Below are positions 1 to 7,575 of a stretch of 8,996 nt of DNA, piece after piece. The number at the start of each line of letters is the position of its first letter. Within the stretch, counting starts at the first letter, position 1. The stretch lies in assembly GCA_938045355.1 (NCBI GenBank), contig CALIMU010000066.1, positions 1 to 8,996 of the forward strand. Reading direction: 5' to 3'. A model generated the notes under the pieces. It saw only the letters and a program-made list of their open reading frames with translations. It ran no database searches and was not told the origin of the DNA. The position numbers and the translations under genes are program-made. Source of the DNA: an uncultured Clostridium sp. (lineage in GTDB: Bacteria; Bacillota_A; Clostridia; TANB77; CAG-508).

Positions 1-51
1 CCATGAATATTTTTTTATATTATAAATATATTTTTTAATTTTTTTATTCAT
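1..51 (-). CDS. Gene E: start of next operon gene, cut by window edge
   Basis: ATG at 51 opens a frame with no stop to the window edge (17 codons, Lys/Ile/Tyr-rich: MNKKIKKYIYNIKKYSW). AAAGGAG at 58-64 lies 6 bases upstream and abuts the gene D stop codon, giving the same operon spacing as elsewhere. The basic N-terminus could precede a membrane anchor; too little is visible to name it. Confidence 0.68.
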   Translation of the reverse strand, partial: MNKKIKKYIYNIKKYSW

Positions 52-57
52 ATTTTT

Positions 58-64
58 CTCCTTT
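58..64 (-). promoter_or_regulatory. Shine-Dalgarno of gene E
   Basis: AAAGGAG directly after the TAG of gene D and 6 bases before the ATG at 51. It is the main reason to call the truncated gene E. Confidence 0.75.
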
Positions 65-2416
65 CTATAATCTTCCTAAACTCTTAAATACATCTCTTAC
101 TATTGTATCAAAATACATAGCATCTTCCAAATCCTCTTCTTTTTCTGGATCTAATTTATTTGCATCTTCTAATAAATCTACCTTTTTAAGCCTTTCTTCA
201 GCCTTTGGTAATTCTGATACTACATCTGAATATCTTCCAAGCGGATCATCTTTCTTCTCAGAAATAATCTTATCATTTACTCTCTTAGTCATTTCATCAA
301 ATGCATGCATCATTTCTATCAATTCTTTTTCTTTATATTTTATAACAAATTCTTTTACTTTTTCATTCATTCCTTTTGTTATTATAGTTTTCTTTTCTTC
401 TAACTCATCTTGCATCCTCAATATTATTTCTTCAGATATTGATGCTGTATCTCCTAATGTTTTCTTTAAATATTGATTTAATTCTTTCTTTGCTTTTTCA
501 AATTCTTCTGTTACTTCTTTTTCTCTATTTTTTAATGTTTCGAAATATGCTTTTTGATTAGTTTTCCCTTCTTCTGTTTCTGATGATAATTTTGTTCCTG
601 TTAAATTTTCTAAATCTTTAAGTACTTGTGCATTTTGATTTGCAAATTTTTCTACTGTTTTATCATATTGTTCTTTTATTTGTTCTTTTCCTTTTTCTGT
701 TCTTCCTTGAATTATTCCTGGTATAATTTGTCCTTCACTTTTTGCTTTTCTCATTTCTACTAAATTATCATAATTTTCAAGTGTTCTCTTTGTAGCTTTT
801 TGTGCAACAGCTCCTACCTCAATCGCATCCATATTTTTAAGACCTGCTGTAACTGCAGTTGTTGCAAATGCAGTTGTTGCTGCAACAGTACCTCTAGCAA
901 ATGCTTTCAATGTTTTCTTAACAAATGGCTTTTTATTAAATACTTTTTCTTGTTTTGATTGTATGTCATTAAATTTCTTTCTTTCTTTAACAGCATCTTC
1001 TGCACTAAAATTAGATTTAGTTTTATTAACTGTTTTCTTGAAATCATCCATCTTCTTTCTCTCAGCTTCTGAAACAACCCTTTTTTGAGTTTTATCTTTA
1101 TCTGAATTTTCCGTACCATTTGACTTATTATTTGTTGTTTTATTTGAAGTTTTTGTAGCAGATTCTTTTTCTTTTACTTTATCCATACCTCTATCAAGTT
1201 TATCATTTATAGCCTTAGTATCTTTATAATCATTTCTGGCCTTTATAGCTTTATTAACAGTTTTTGTAACTTTATCTACAACAAGCATTGTAGCTGCTGC
1301 AGAACTTTGTACACCTTCTCCTTTTAGTCCAAATATCTTCTTAAGTAATGCTTCACCTTTGAAGAAGAATAACATTCCAAACACTGTAAGAACTCCCATT
1401 TCTATAAAGTTTGAGATTTCTGTTGGCCTTATAAGCCATTCTGTATTTGCATTTCCTGTAACTAGTGGAAAAATTAATGCAACATATATGAATACATGGA
1501 AAAGTTGTATAAATACTGTATGTAAAAATTTATTTGTCCAAAACTCTAAAGTTTGAGATTTATTATCATCAAGCATATCAAGTGAATATGTAGCTGTTAT
1601 AAGTGGTGCTACCATCATTAGAAATGAAATAACTATAAATCTTTTAAGATAATAGAAATAAAAGAATACAGTCTGAGCCAATATTGATATATATATAAAT
1701 GTTGCTGTAATTCCACCAAACCCTTGATTTGCTAAAGCATTTTTTAGCATTTCATTTGTTATTCCTTTAAATACTGTAGTTTGAGAATTATTTAGCCCTG
1801 CTCTTACTGCTCCAACTAGTGCATTATTTATAGCAATTACCACAAACATAAAGAATAATACTCCAAACATTATTCCTATTCCTTTAACCCAGTTCACTAA
1901 AATCATTTTCGTTTCAGCTTTATCTTGTGCTAAACTTTTAGTCATAAATCTAATTACAGTTATCAATAATACAAATAATTGTATTACTACTGCAATAATC
2001 ATTATTATTCTAACTGAAGATGCAATAGCCCCCATAAAACTTGAATAATTTCCTGCATTTTGTGGATTAAAGTCAAGATTTATAAGTGGTAAATCATTAA
2101 ATAATATATTATCTAATGTAAGTACTCCTTTCCCACTTATAGTAAAACCTATAATCCATGATAATGCTGTCATTACAATTAAAAGTACTATTTTTATAAC
2201 AGATAACACTAACATTGGGAATGCTCCAATAAGGCCATCCAAAAAGTTTATAGTTTTACTTACATTTTCATTTGTTGATCCAGAACCAGATGCAGTATTT
2301 GCAAATGATTTTACATATAGAGATATTAAAAGAAATGCTAATATAGATATAATTATAACTATACTAATTTGTATTTTTCTTTTTTTATTAATATTTATTT
2401 TCCTAATTATATTCAT
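65..2416 (-). CDS. Gene D: VirB6/TrbL-like T4SS membrane protein with long charged C-terminal tail
   Basis: An uninterrupted 783-aa protein. The N-terminus is basic, followed by a hydrophobic signal or anchor (about 17-35) ending near 'SFANTASG'. Membrane segments lie near 62-92, 127-157, 177-200, 236-276, 299-319 and 338-352. 'LTLDNILFNDLPLINL' is at 99-114 and 'YSLDMLDDNKSQTLEFW' at 277-293, the family signature that also identifies the frameshift position in gene A. After 'KGEALLKKIFGLKG' (353-366) come ~420 charged residues with coiled-coil-like character and no recognised domain, apart from a short Ala/Thr-rich hydrophobic patch about 511-523. It has no in-frame CGG codon and no frameshift despite many A/T homopolymers, and serves as an internal control. 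ATG with AAAGGGG Shine-Dalgarno 5 bases upstream; stop TAG. Confidence 0.88.
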   Translation of the reverse strand: MNIIRKININKKRKIQISIVIIISILAFLLISLYVKSFANTASGSGSTNENVSKTINFLDGLIGAFPMLVLSVIKIVLLIVMTALSWIIGFTISGKGVLTLDNILFNDLPLINLDFNPQNAGNYSSFMGAIASSVRIIMIIAVVIQLFVLLITVIRFMTKSLAQDKAETKMILVNWVKGIGIMFGVLFFMFVVIAINNALVGAVRAGLNNSQTTVFKGITNEMLKNALANQGFGGITATFIYISILAQTVFFYFYYLKRFIVISFLMMVAPLITATYSLDMLDDNKSQTLEFWTNKFLHTVFIQLFHVFIYVALIFPLVTGNANTEWLIRPTEISNFIEMGVLTVFGMLFFFKGEALLKKIFGLKGEGVQSSAAATMLVVDKVTKTVNKAIKARNDYKDTKAINDKLDRGMDKVKEKESATKTSNKTTNNKSNGTENSDKDKTQKRVVSEAERKKMDDFKKTVNKTKSNFSAEDAVKERKKFNDIQSKQEKVFNKKPFVKKTLKAFARGTVAATTAFATTAVTAGLKNMDAIEVGAVAQKATKRTLENYDNLVEMRKAKSEGQIIPGIIQGRTEKGKEQIKEQYDKTVEKFANQNAQVLKDLENLTGTKLSSETEEGKTNQKAYFETLKNREKEVTEEFEKAKKELNQYLKKTLGDTASISEEIILRMQDELEEKKTIITKGMNEKVKEFVIKYKEKELIEMMHAFDEMTKRVNDKIISEKKDDPLGRYSDVVSELPKAEERLKKVDLLEDANKLDPEKEEDLEDAMYFDTIVRDVFKSLGRL

Positions 2417-2421
2417 ATTAG

Positions 2422-2428
2422 CCCCTTT
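2422..2428 (-). promoter_or_regulatory. Shine-Dalgarno of gene D
   Basis: AAAGGGG between the gene C stop codon and the gene D ATG at 2416, with a 5-base spacer. It supports independent initiation of gene D in the same transcript. Confidence 0.8.
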
Positions 2429-2430
2429 CT

Positions 2431-3927
2431 CTATTTAGTATCTGTTTTCTTCTGCTCTCCTTCTGTTTGGTTCGCTGTTTTTACTACTTCTTCTCTTCTT
2501 CTATCAATTTTTGTTTTCTTCTTATTTGCTTTATTATATGCTTTCAAAATCTTCTTATGTGTTTTTTCTTTATATTTTTCATTTCCTTTATCAAAGAAAT
2601 ATTGTGCAAGATCACTTTCAGATACTCCTTGCTTACCTAAATTTGCATTTGCTGTATTATATAATTTAATATTTTCTATAATTCTATCTTGTTCAATATA
2701 TGATTTTACCCTATTTTTCTTAAGAGCTTTTAAATCTCCAATTGTTAATTCTTCTATTGTCTTATTTTTTAATTCTTCCACTTTTTTCTTTTCTTCTGTA
2801 GTAGCACTTTCTGCTACATAATTTACAGAATTTTCTATTTCATTTTTTCTGCTTATAATTTCATCATTATACATATTTGCTATTTGTTGTTTAGCAATAT
2901 TTTGAATATCATCTATCTGTTCTTTAGAAAATACATTTATATTATTTCCTTCAATAATGTTCTTCATTTCTTCTTGCATTTTCTCTTCACTTAATTCTTT
3001 TTCATTTTGAAGCCTATTTATAAGTGTTTCTGCCATAATCTTCTTTATAGCTATTTCTTTCTTACTTTCTTCTGCCTTATCTTCAATAGTTTTATTTGGT
3101 TTTAATTCTGATTCTTTTACAAATGTTTCATATTCTTGAACCTTGTCAATTAAAACTGTATTATCCACTTTAGAATCTATTGACTCTGTTAATTCTGAAA
3201 TTACATTTCTCATTTGTTCATTTCTATTATTTTCTAAGAATTCCTTATCAATGTTTATTCCCATTGACTTCATTTCTCTTTCTAAGTTTTCTTGACTTTC
3301 TATTTGAATCATTGTAAGTGCTATATTATTATTATCTGCAATAGCTTCATTTGCAAGCCTTCTATTATTAAACTTATGTATATTATATTTTCCATATAGT
3401 TTTCTAGTCTTTCTCTTTTTAGACATATTTCTACTATACATATAGTTTCTATCTAATTTAAAATTAATATCTCCCATATCTACTTTTGAAGCCATTTGTT
3501 CTAAGATTTTTTCATTTACTTCAACTGCTGTATCAACAAAAACTTGAGTATTTTCTCCCATGTATCTAAATTTACCACCTGGATATATAGGTTTTAAATG
3601 TGCCTTAAAAAATTTCTTAACCTCTCCACTTAATGTTAAAACTTCTGCATTTTTATATCTTGGATCTTTTTTAGCAAGTATCTTTCTATAATTTTCAATT
3701 TCCTTTTCAAACTTACCATTGAGTTCATATTTACCTTTTTTATTTTTCTTATCATCAAAATAATCAAAGAAATACATTGCTTTTAATAGATTTGTATATT
3801 CACTAAGATCCCCATCTGCTGCTTCTGTAATTGCAACTGGAATAAGTGTCATTGCTGTAATAAATCCTACTGTTTTTATTAGACTATATTTTGTTAATCT
3901 TAATATACTTGTAAATTCACCTTCTCC
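2431..3927 (-). CDS. Gene C segment 5: membrane helix and coiled-coil-like tail (residues 768-1265)
   Basis: It opens 'GEGEFTSILRLTKYSLIKTV' followed by a hydrophobic helix (about 782-801); part of that helix lies upstream of the ATG at 3852 and is coded only if the shifted frame is used. The remaining ~460 residues are Lys/Glu/Asn-rich with heptad-like text, especially about 950-1200, typical of long alpha-helical or coiled-coil regions. I recognise no enzymatic motif. It may be a structural extension of the channel or a region contacting cytoplasmic or cell-wall partners; topology is uncertain. Confidence 0.75.
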   Translation of the reverse strand, partial: GEGEFTSILRLTKYSLIKTVGFITAMTLIPVAITEAADGDLSEYTNLLKAMYFFDYFDDKKNKKGKYELNGKFEKEIENYRKILAKKDPRYKNAEVLTLSGEVKKFFKAHLKPIYPGGKFRYMGENTQVFVDTAVEVNEKILEQMASKVDMGDINFKLDRNYMYSRNMSKKRKTRKLYGKYNIHKFNNRRLANEAIADNNNIALTMIQIESQENLEREMKSMGINIDKEFLENNRNEQMRNVISELTESIDSKVDNTVLIDKVQEYETFVKESELKPNKTIEDKAEESKKEIAIKKIMAETLINRLQNEKELSEEKMQEEMKNIIEGNNINVFSKEQIDDIQNIAKQQIANMYNDEIISRKNEIENSVNYVAESATTEEKKKVEELKNKTIEELTIGDLKALKKNRVKSYIEQDRIIENIKLYNTANANLGKQGVSESDLAQYFFDKGNEKYKEKTHKKILKAYNKANKKKTKIDRRREEVVKTANQTEGEQKKTDTK

Positions 3928-6232
3928 GAAGTCCTAGTCTATTTCGTAAATCCCTTAATGCCCTTATTCGTATATTGTCACCTTTTACCATTATACCTTT
4001 TTGTTGATCAAAAAATTTCTTTCTAGATAATGCTCTTGTTCTTCCTTCACTATCTGTATATCTTTCAAGCCATTTTTCGCCTGGTTTTCTTTTAAATATA
4101 TTTCCATATACTTTATTAGTATTTTTTCTATTTTGTTCTTTTTGTATTCTATTAACTCTATCAATATTGGTTTCAAATTTATTTATTTCTTTCTTTTCTT
4201 CTTCAGATATAGGTTCTTGTTCATATATTTTTTGTTTATCAGAATTTTCTTCTTCTGTCTTATTCTTTCTTCCAAATTTAAAGAACTTATCATTTACTTT
4301 TTGGCCTAAATTATATGCTCTTATAAATCCTTCTTCTGCTGTATCTAAAATAGCTTCTTTTCCATCTTGGAATATCTTACTTCCAAATACAGTAGCAACT
4401 CTTTCTTTACCTTTTTTATACATTGATTTTCCAATATATGCATTTGTAATATCTAAAGGACTTGCTTTTAATAATTTATCTCCTGTTATTCCTGATGAAA
4501 GTCCGAAGTGCTGATACCATATCTCTAGGTAATCTCATTATTTGTCCAAATACAAATAACATAAATAATGTACTTATAAATCCTTCTCCAAACATATTCA
4601 TAGATATTGTCATTAATACTGCATATCCTATAACATGTAATGATTGTAACATTATTATATAAATCATTTCTTTTAACCAGCTATTATAAACATTTGATTT
4701 TCCCGTTACTGTTTTTTGAAATGCATCATATACTGGAGTTACTACAGATGCAACAAGTAACATAAAGAAAAGTACAAGTCTTCTAACATATATAATTAAA
4801 AATTTAACAGTATACCATACTAATGCTATATATAACAATGTTGCAGGTATTCCTATCATTGCATTTAATGCATATGATCTTGTTCTTACTGTCTCATATA
4901 ATGAATATGTAGGCATACCATCTTTTGATTTGATACCTGCCTGAAGCATTTTCATTACTGTATCTACAACATATGCATTAAATTTAACCACAAACACAAT
5001 TATAAATATTACTGCAAATATTTTAGCAATTGTAATTATCCAATTAGTTAATGCAGCTGTTGCACTTGCTTTTTTTGATGCAATAGAGCTAAACATTGCT
5101 TGTATTGCTGATATTATCCCAAGTATAAGTGTTACACCTATAGCCATAATAAACATTAAATAAAATGCTGAAGCCGCTGCTGCTCTAACAAGCCCAATTG
5201 GTGACTTATTATAATCTTCTTCAGTAAGTTCTTTTTCATCATATTTTTTAGCTATTTCTGAATCTCCACCTTTTTTAGCAAGTTCATTAATTTTTTCTAT
5301 ATCTCCACCTGCTGCAGTTTTACCTTTCATTCTAGCAATTGCTTCAGATGGTGTTACAAATATATCTGTATTTAAAAACTCTATTCTATTTGTTATTATA
5401 TTTTCAAGAGTCACAGCCCTTCTTTCATCAATTTGTCCGTCCAGAATTAACTCTATTTACAATATATCCTTTTTGTCCTGTTATACCTTCTAAACTATAT
5501 GTTAATATTACTTCTACTAATGTTGCTAAACCTATAAATGGTAATCTTAAAACAAAAAGTATGAAATTTAATAAGAACATTGCTATTTCTTGTAAGAAGT
5601 TTACTATTCTTCCTAGAAAACTAGTTTTTGCTGATATTTTAGGTTGTCCTTTTGCAAGCCCCTTATAAAAGAATTTATCCATTTCTTCTACTGGTGTTCT
5701 ATATTTTGATAAATCTTGTTGTACAACCGTTGTCCCATCAGCTATTCTTAAAACTTTTGTTACTCCTTTAAAATTGTAATTTGCAATTTTAACAACATCA
5801 CCTGTATGTGGAGCATGTAATAATTGATTGTCTCCTGCATAAAATCCAACATGCTTTCTAGCATTTGTCATAAATACAACATCACCGAACTTGCCATTCA
5901 GAAATATTATCTTTATTTATTTCTTGGACATTAAGTCCTGCACTTTTAAATTGTTCTTCAAGTGTTTCTGTTGTTCCATCAACCTTATATCCTAATTGTG
6001 ATATTACCCACGAAACAAAACTACTACAATCAAATACATTTTGACTAGGATTACTTGCACTTCCATGTCCTGCTCCCCAAACATATTTTGATCCAAGTTT
6101 TTCTTTCCCTTTATTTATTATTTCTTCACCAGAAAATGCAAATACATAACTTTTAAAATTAGAAAGTATGATTAATACTATCAATATAATTATCATGATA
6201 TTTTTTATTATTTTCTTCATTTGATTTATCAC
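2431..6232 (-). CDS. Gene C: NlpC/P60 peptidoglycan hydrolase fused to VirB6-like channel and charged tail, four CGG +1 frameshifts
   Basis: One gene read in five pieces: 6232-5888, 5886-5440, 5438-4506, 4504-3929 and 3927-2431, skipping bases 5887, 5439, 4505 and 3928. The total is exactly 1266 codons including the stop (1265 aa). Order of parts: signal or anchor helix (about 8-33); NlpC/P60 hydrolase with Cys69, His127 and His139; membrane region about 205-250; VirB6-like core about 273-575; hydrophilic linker 577-767; a further hydrophobic helix about 782-801; Lys/Glu-rich coiled-coil-like tail to 1265. The expected role is local cell-wall opening by the hydrolase, coupled to the conjugation channel. 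The GTG start lies 7 bases after GGAAGGGG; an ATG four codons on is too far from it. The stop is TAG, 14 bases before gene D. Separate translation of the pieces is the alternative, but internal starts mostly lack Shine-Dalgarno sites and the domains are split inside their folds. Confidence 0.8.
3926..3928 (-). other. CGG +1 frameshift site 6 (gene C codon 768)
   Basis: The minus strand reads GGA CTT CGG AGA AGG TGA; the 0-frame stops two codons after CGG. Skipping C gives CTT GGA GAA GGT GAA TTT, joining 'NRLGL' to 'GEGEFTSILRL'. It shares ACTTCGGA with site 5 (the same CTT CGG A codons, same phase). Confidence 0.8.
3929..4504 (-). CDS. Gene C segment 4: hydrophilic linker (residues 576-767)
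   Basis: It begins 'GLSSGITGDKLLKA', the direct continuation of the 'MVSALG' end of the VirB6 core, and becomes highly charged: 'FGRKNKTEEENSDKQK' and later 'RKPGEKWLERYTDSEGRTRA'. No recognised domain. It contains the only two non-CGG CGN codons that I find in frame in the window, both CGA (near 3942 and 3969). The alternative ATG at 4423 would drop the conserved junction. Confidence 0.72.
4503..4505 (-). other. CGG +1 frameshift site 5 (gene C codon 576)
   Basis: The minus strand reads GCA CTT CGG ACT TTC; the 0-frame ends eight codons later at TAA (4476). Skipping C gives GCA CTT GGA CTT TCA TCA GGA, joining 'RDMVSAL' to 'GLSSGITGDKLLKA', the position matching 'IFGLKGEGVQSS' of gene D. 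Confidence 0.84.
4506..5438 (-). CDS. Gene C segment 3: VirB6/TrbL-like membrane core (residues 265-575)
   Basis: It starts 'GQIDERRAVTLENIITNRIEF', matching 'LTLDNILFNDLPL' in gene D and 'FTLDKLFFGDFKF' in gene A. Hydrophobic segments lie near 345-380, 398-420, 459-478 and 482-500. These are followed by 'DAFQKTVTGKSNVYNSWLKE' (about 501-520), the VirB6 counterpart of the D-x-K-S-Q motif, then 'LQSLHVIGYAVL' and 'FGQIMRLPRDMVSALG'. A GTG at 5414 has a purine-rich AAGAAGGG too close upstream, so a separate start there is possible but weaker than the read-through model. Confidence 0.83.
5437..5439 (-). other. CGG +1 frameshift site 4 (gene C codon 265)
   Basis: The minus strand reads TCT GGA CGG ACA AAT TGA; the 0-frame stops two codons after CGG. 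Skipping C gives TCT GGA GGA CAA ATT GAT GAA, joining 'VNRVNSG' to 'GQIDERRAVTLENI'. The TLEN motif then falls just after a membrane segment, as in genes A and D. Confidence 0.82.
5440..5886 (-). CDS. Gene C segment 2: C-terminal half of NlpC/P60 plus membrane region (residues 116-264)
   Basis: It begins 'GDVVFMTNARKHVGFYAG' and continues 'NQLLHAPHTGDVVKI', the standard second half of NlpC/P60 with His127 and His139. A linker rich in charged residues follows, then hydrophobic text around 205-250 containing 'FLLNFILFVLRLPFIG'. This parallels the membrane helix that precedes the 'LTLDNI' motif in gene D. The possible internal ATG at 5871 has no Shine-Dalgarno and would omit the conserved 'GDVVF'. 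Confidence 0.88.
5885..5887 (-). other. CGG +1 frameshift site 3 (gene C codon 116)
   Basis: The minus strand reads GAA TGG CAA GTT CGG TGA. The 0-frame stops immediately. Skipping C gives GTT GGT GAT GTT GTA TTT, i.e. 'EWQVGDVVF', the conserved NlpC/P60 strand in which 'GD' is near-invariant. This is the best-determined site because no other nearby shift both restores the motif and avoids the stop. Confidence 0.92.
5888..6232 (-). CDS. Gene C segment 1: signal anchor and N-terminal half of NlpC/P60 (residues 1-115)
   Basis: A hydrophobic stretch (about 12-24) is followed by 'SYVFAFSGEEIINKGKEKLG' and the signature 'YVWGAGHG', then 'FDCSSFVSWV' with the catalytic Cys69. This is the classic N-terminal part of NlpC/P60 endopeptidases that cut stem-peptide bonds in peptidoglycan. 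The fold is incomplete because both His residues are missing; the 0-frame ends with TGA directly after CGG (5882). Alone it could not be an active enzyme. Confidence 0.88.
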
Positions 6233-6239
6233 TATTAAT

Positions 6240-6247
6240 CCCCTTCC
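6240..6247 (-). promoter_or_regulatory. Shine-Dalgarno deciding the GTG start of gene C
   Basis: GGAAGGGG lies 7 bases before GTG at 6232 and 19 bases before the in-frame ATG at 6220. Spacing favours the GTG initiator. Confidence 0.8.
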
Positions 6248-6253
6248 TTCATC

Positions 6254-7201
6254 TTAATAAATATTATTCATATAATATTTTTGTCCATTTGCATTATATG
6301 TCATCATACCATTTTCAATACTCAATATTTCAATAGTCCCTTGATTTTCTATAATTTTAGTTGTTTCCCTAGTATATGGATCTAATCTAAAAATCCCCAG
6401 ATTATTTAAACTATAATATATATATTTATTTGTTACAACAATACTATCTGCTGTTGCTGCATTATTTAAATTATATCTTTCTTTTTTAGGATCTGCAAAA
6501 CATACTATACAACCATTATATTTTTGTGAATTATTATCTTCGCTTTGTTGTCCTGTCACAGCAACATTAAAATCATTCATTTCTCCATTTATATATGATT
6601 CACCAATTGCATTTTCTTTATCAATTTTTTCTCTTATTTCTTTTTCTACAAGATCATCATTTTCAAATAAAACTCCTAATTCTATTTCATCTTTTGTAAC
6701 CTCATAATTATTATTCTTATTATCTTCTTTTCCAAAATACTTATCTTTTAGTTTTTGATAAAATTTCGAATTATTGTATATCTTTATCCCATTATTTAAT
6801 TTATCATTATTTGATGCATATATTTTTATTCCAAATGCTGGATATACTAAATCAACTTTTTTAGAATTATATACAAACCTATCATATTCTTTATATGTAC
6901 TTGTAATACCATTTATAAATGTTTTCATATCTCTATCTTTCAAATATTTATCAACATATTCTATAAATTTATTTATATCTTCTAAATCCCTCTTAAAATA
7001 TACATATGCTTTTTGATTTCTTATATCTAATATCATATATATTTTATCATGTTCTATTACCAAAGTTTTATCTTTACTCAAAAACTTAGAAGAACCTTCT
7101 CCTAATTTTTTAAGTACTGTTTCTTCATTATCAGTAATTTTTATATCATTTACTATGGATCCTTCATATGAACTATTTATATACATATACATTATTTTTC
7201 C
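6254..7201 (-). CDS. Gene B, post-frameshift segment (residues 116-430)
   Basis: The bulk of the extracytoplasmic domain lies after the shift. In this frame a TAA sits 15 bases before GGA (minus-strand GAT TAA AAG), so the segment cannot extend further upstream. Its first ATG (7192) lacks a convincing Shine-Dalgarno; the nearest purines are the CGGAAAAA of the shift site itself. The stop is TAA, 21 bases before the GTG of gene C, whose Shine-Dalgarno lies in that gap. Confidence 0.75.
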   Translation of the reverse strand, partial: GKIMYMYINSSYEGSIVNDIKITDNEETVLKKLGEGSSKFLSKDKTLVIEHDKIYMILDIRNQKAYVYFKRDLEDINKFIEYVDKYLKDRDMKTFINGITSTYKEYDRFVYNSKKVDLVYPAFGIKIYASNNDKLNNGIKIYNNSKFYQKLKDKYFGKEDNKNNNYEVTKDEIELGVLFENDDLVEKEIREKIDKENAIGESYINGEMNDFNVAVTGQQSEDNNSQKYNGCIVCFADPKKERYNLNNAATADSIVVTNKYIYYSLNNLGIFRLDPYTRETTKIIENQGTIEILSIENGMMTYNANGQKYYMNNIY

Positions 7202-7547
7202 GAAAACTTTCTTTTAATCTAAATTTCCCATTATTAAAAGATAATTCATCGCCAACAACTGCTGTTAAATTTCCAAGTGATGTTCCTTTTATATCTGGAT
7301 TATTAATTATTGCATTTATTTCTGGAGAATTAATAGTTAATCCTGTTTTCATTCTATCTGTATAATTCTTCGTACCATCTTTTTTTATATTATCTTGTGT
7401 TTCACTTTTTCTATATGTCGGTTCTTGTTCTTTTTTATTATTAAATATATTTAACAATATTATAATAATTCCAATAAATATAATTATAGATACTATCATA
7501 ATAATTGCTATTATATTAACTGAATTTCCCCATCCTTTTTTCTTCAA
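6254..7547 (-). CDS. Gene B: membrane-anchored extracytoplasmic protein of unknown function, with one CGG +1 frameshift
   Basis: No confident family. Read as 7547-7203, skip 7202, then 7201-6254, it gives 430 aa. The start is TTG, 6 bases after an AGAGGT Shine-Dalgarno; the next residues, KKKGWGNS, lead into one long hydrophobic helix (about 9-33). The remainder is hydrophilic and probably outside the membrane. Around residues 138-180 the pattern 'DNEETVLKKLGEG' followed by beta-strand-like text resembles small extracytoplasmic SmpA/DUF4309-type folds. The last ~90 residues, with 'ADSIVVTNKYIYYS' and 'GIFRLDPYTRETTKI', look like beta-propeller-type blades (DUF5050-like). Both readings are by eye. 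Its position between T4SS genes and its single anchor would also fit a VirB8-like scaffold, but I see no diagnostic motif. The 0-frame product would be only 124 aa. Confidence 0.72.
7200..7202 (-). other. CGG +1 frameshift site 2 (gene B codon 116)
   Basis: The minus strand reads AGT TTT CGG AAA AAT; the 0-frame ends eight codons later at TAG. Skipping C gives TTT GGA AAA ATA ATG, joining 'FRLKESF' to 'GKIMYMYINSS'. An A-run follows directly, so a homopolymer indel would also restore the frame. The coincidence with CGG favours the same event as at the other sites. Confidence 0.75.
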
Positions 7548-7553
7548 TGTTCT

Positions 7554-7558
7554 ACCTC
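7554..7558 (-). promoter_or_regulatory. Shine-Dalgarno deciding the TTG start of gene B
   Basis: GAGGT (within AAGAGGTAG) lies 6 bases before TTG at 7547. There is no in-frame ATG near this site, so the Shine-Dalgarno selects TTG as initiator. Confidence 0.75.
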
Positions 7559-7575
7559 TTATTTTAAATTTCAGA

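Noticed and set aside
2369..2821. Plus-strand ORFs such as 2369-2821, 1359-1556, 4167-4514, 5339-5668 and 8079-8459
   Set aside because: They lie antisense to strong coding regions, lack Shine-Dalgarno sites and have compositions that are complements of Lys/Glu/Asn-rich genes.
5428..5884. TGA recoding as an amino acid to read through the stops after CGG (as in genetic codes 4 or 25)
   Set aside because: Read-through without a frame change does not lead to the conserved downstream sequence, three of the six 0-frame stops are TAA or TAG, and no in-frame TGA is needed in the reconstructed genes.
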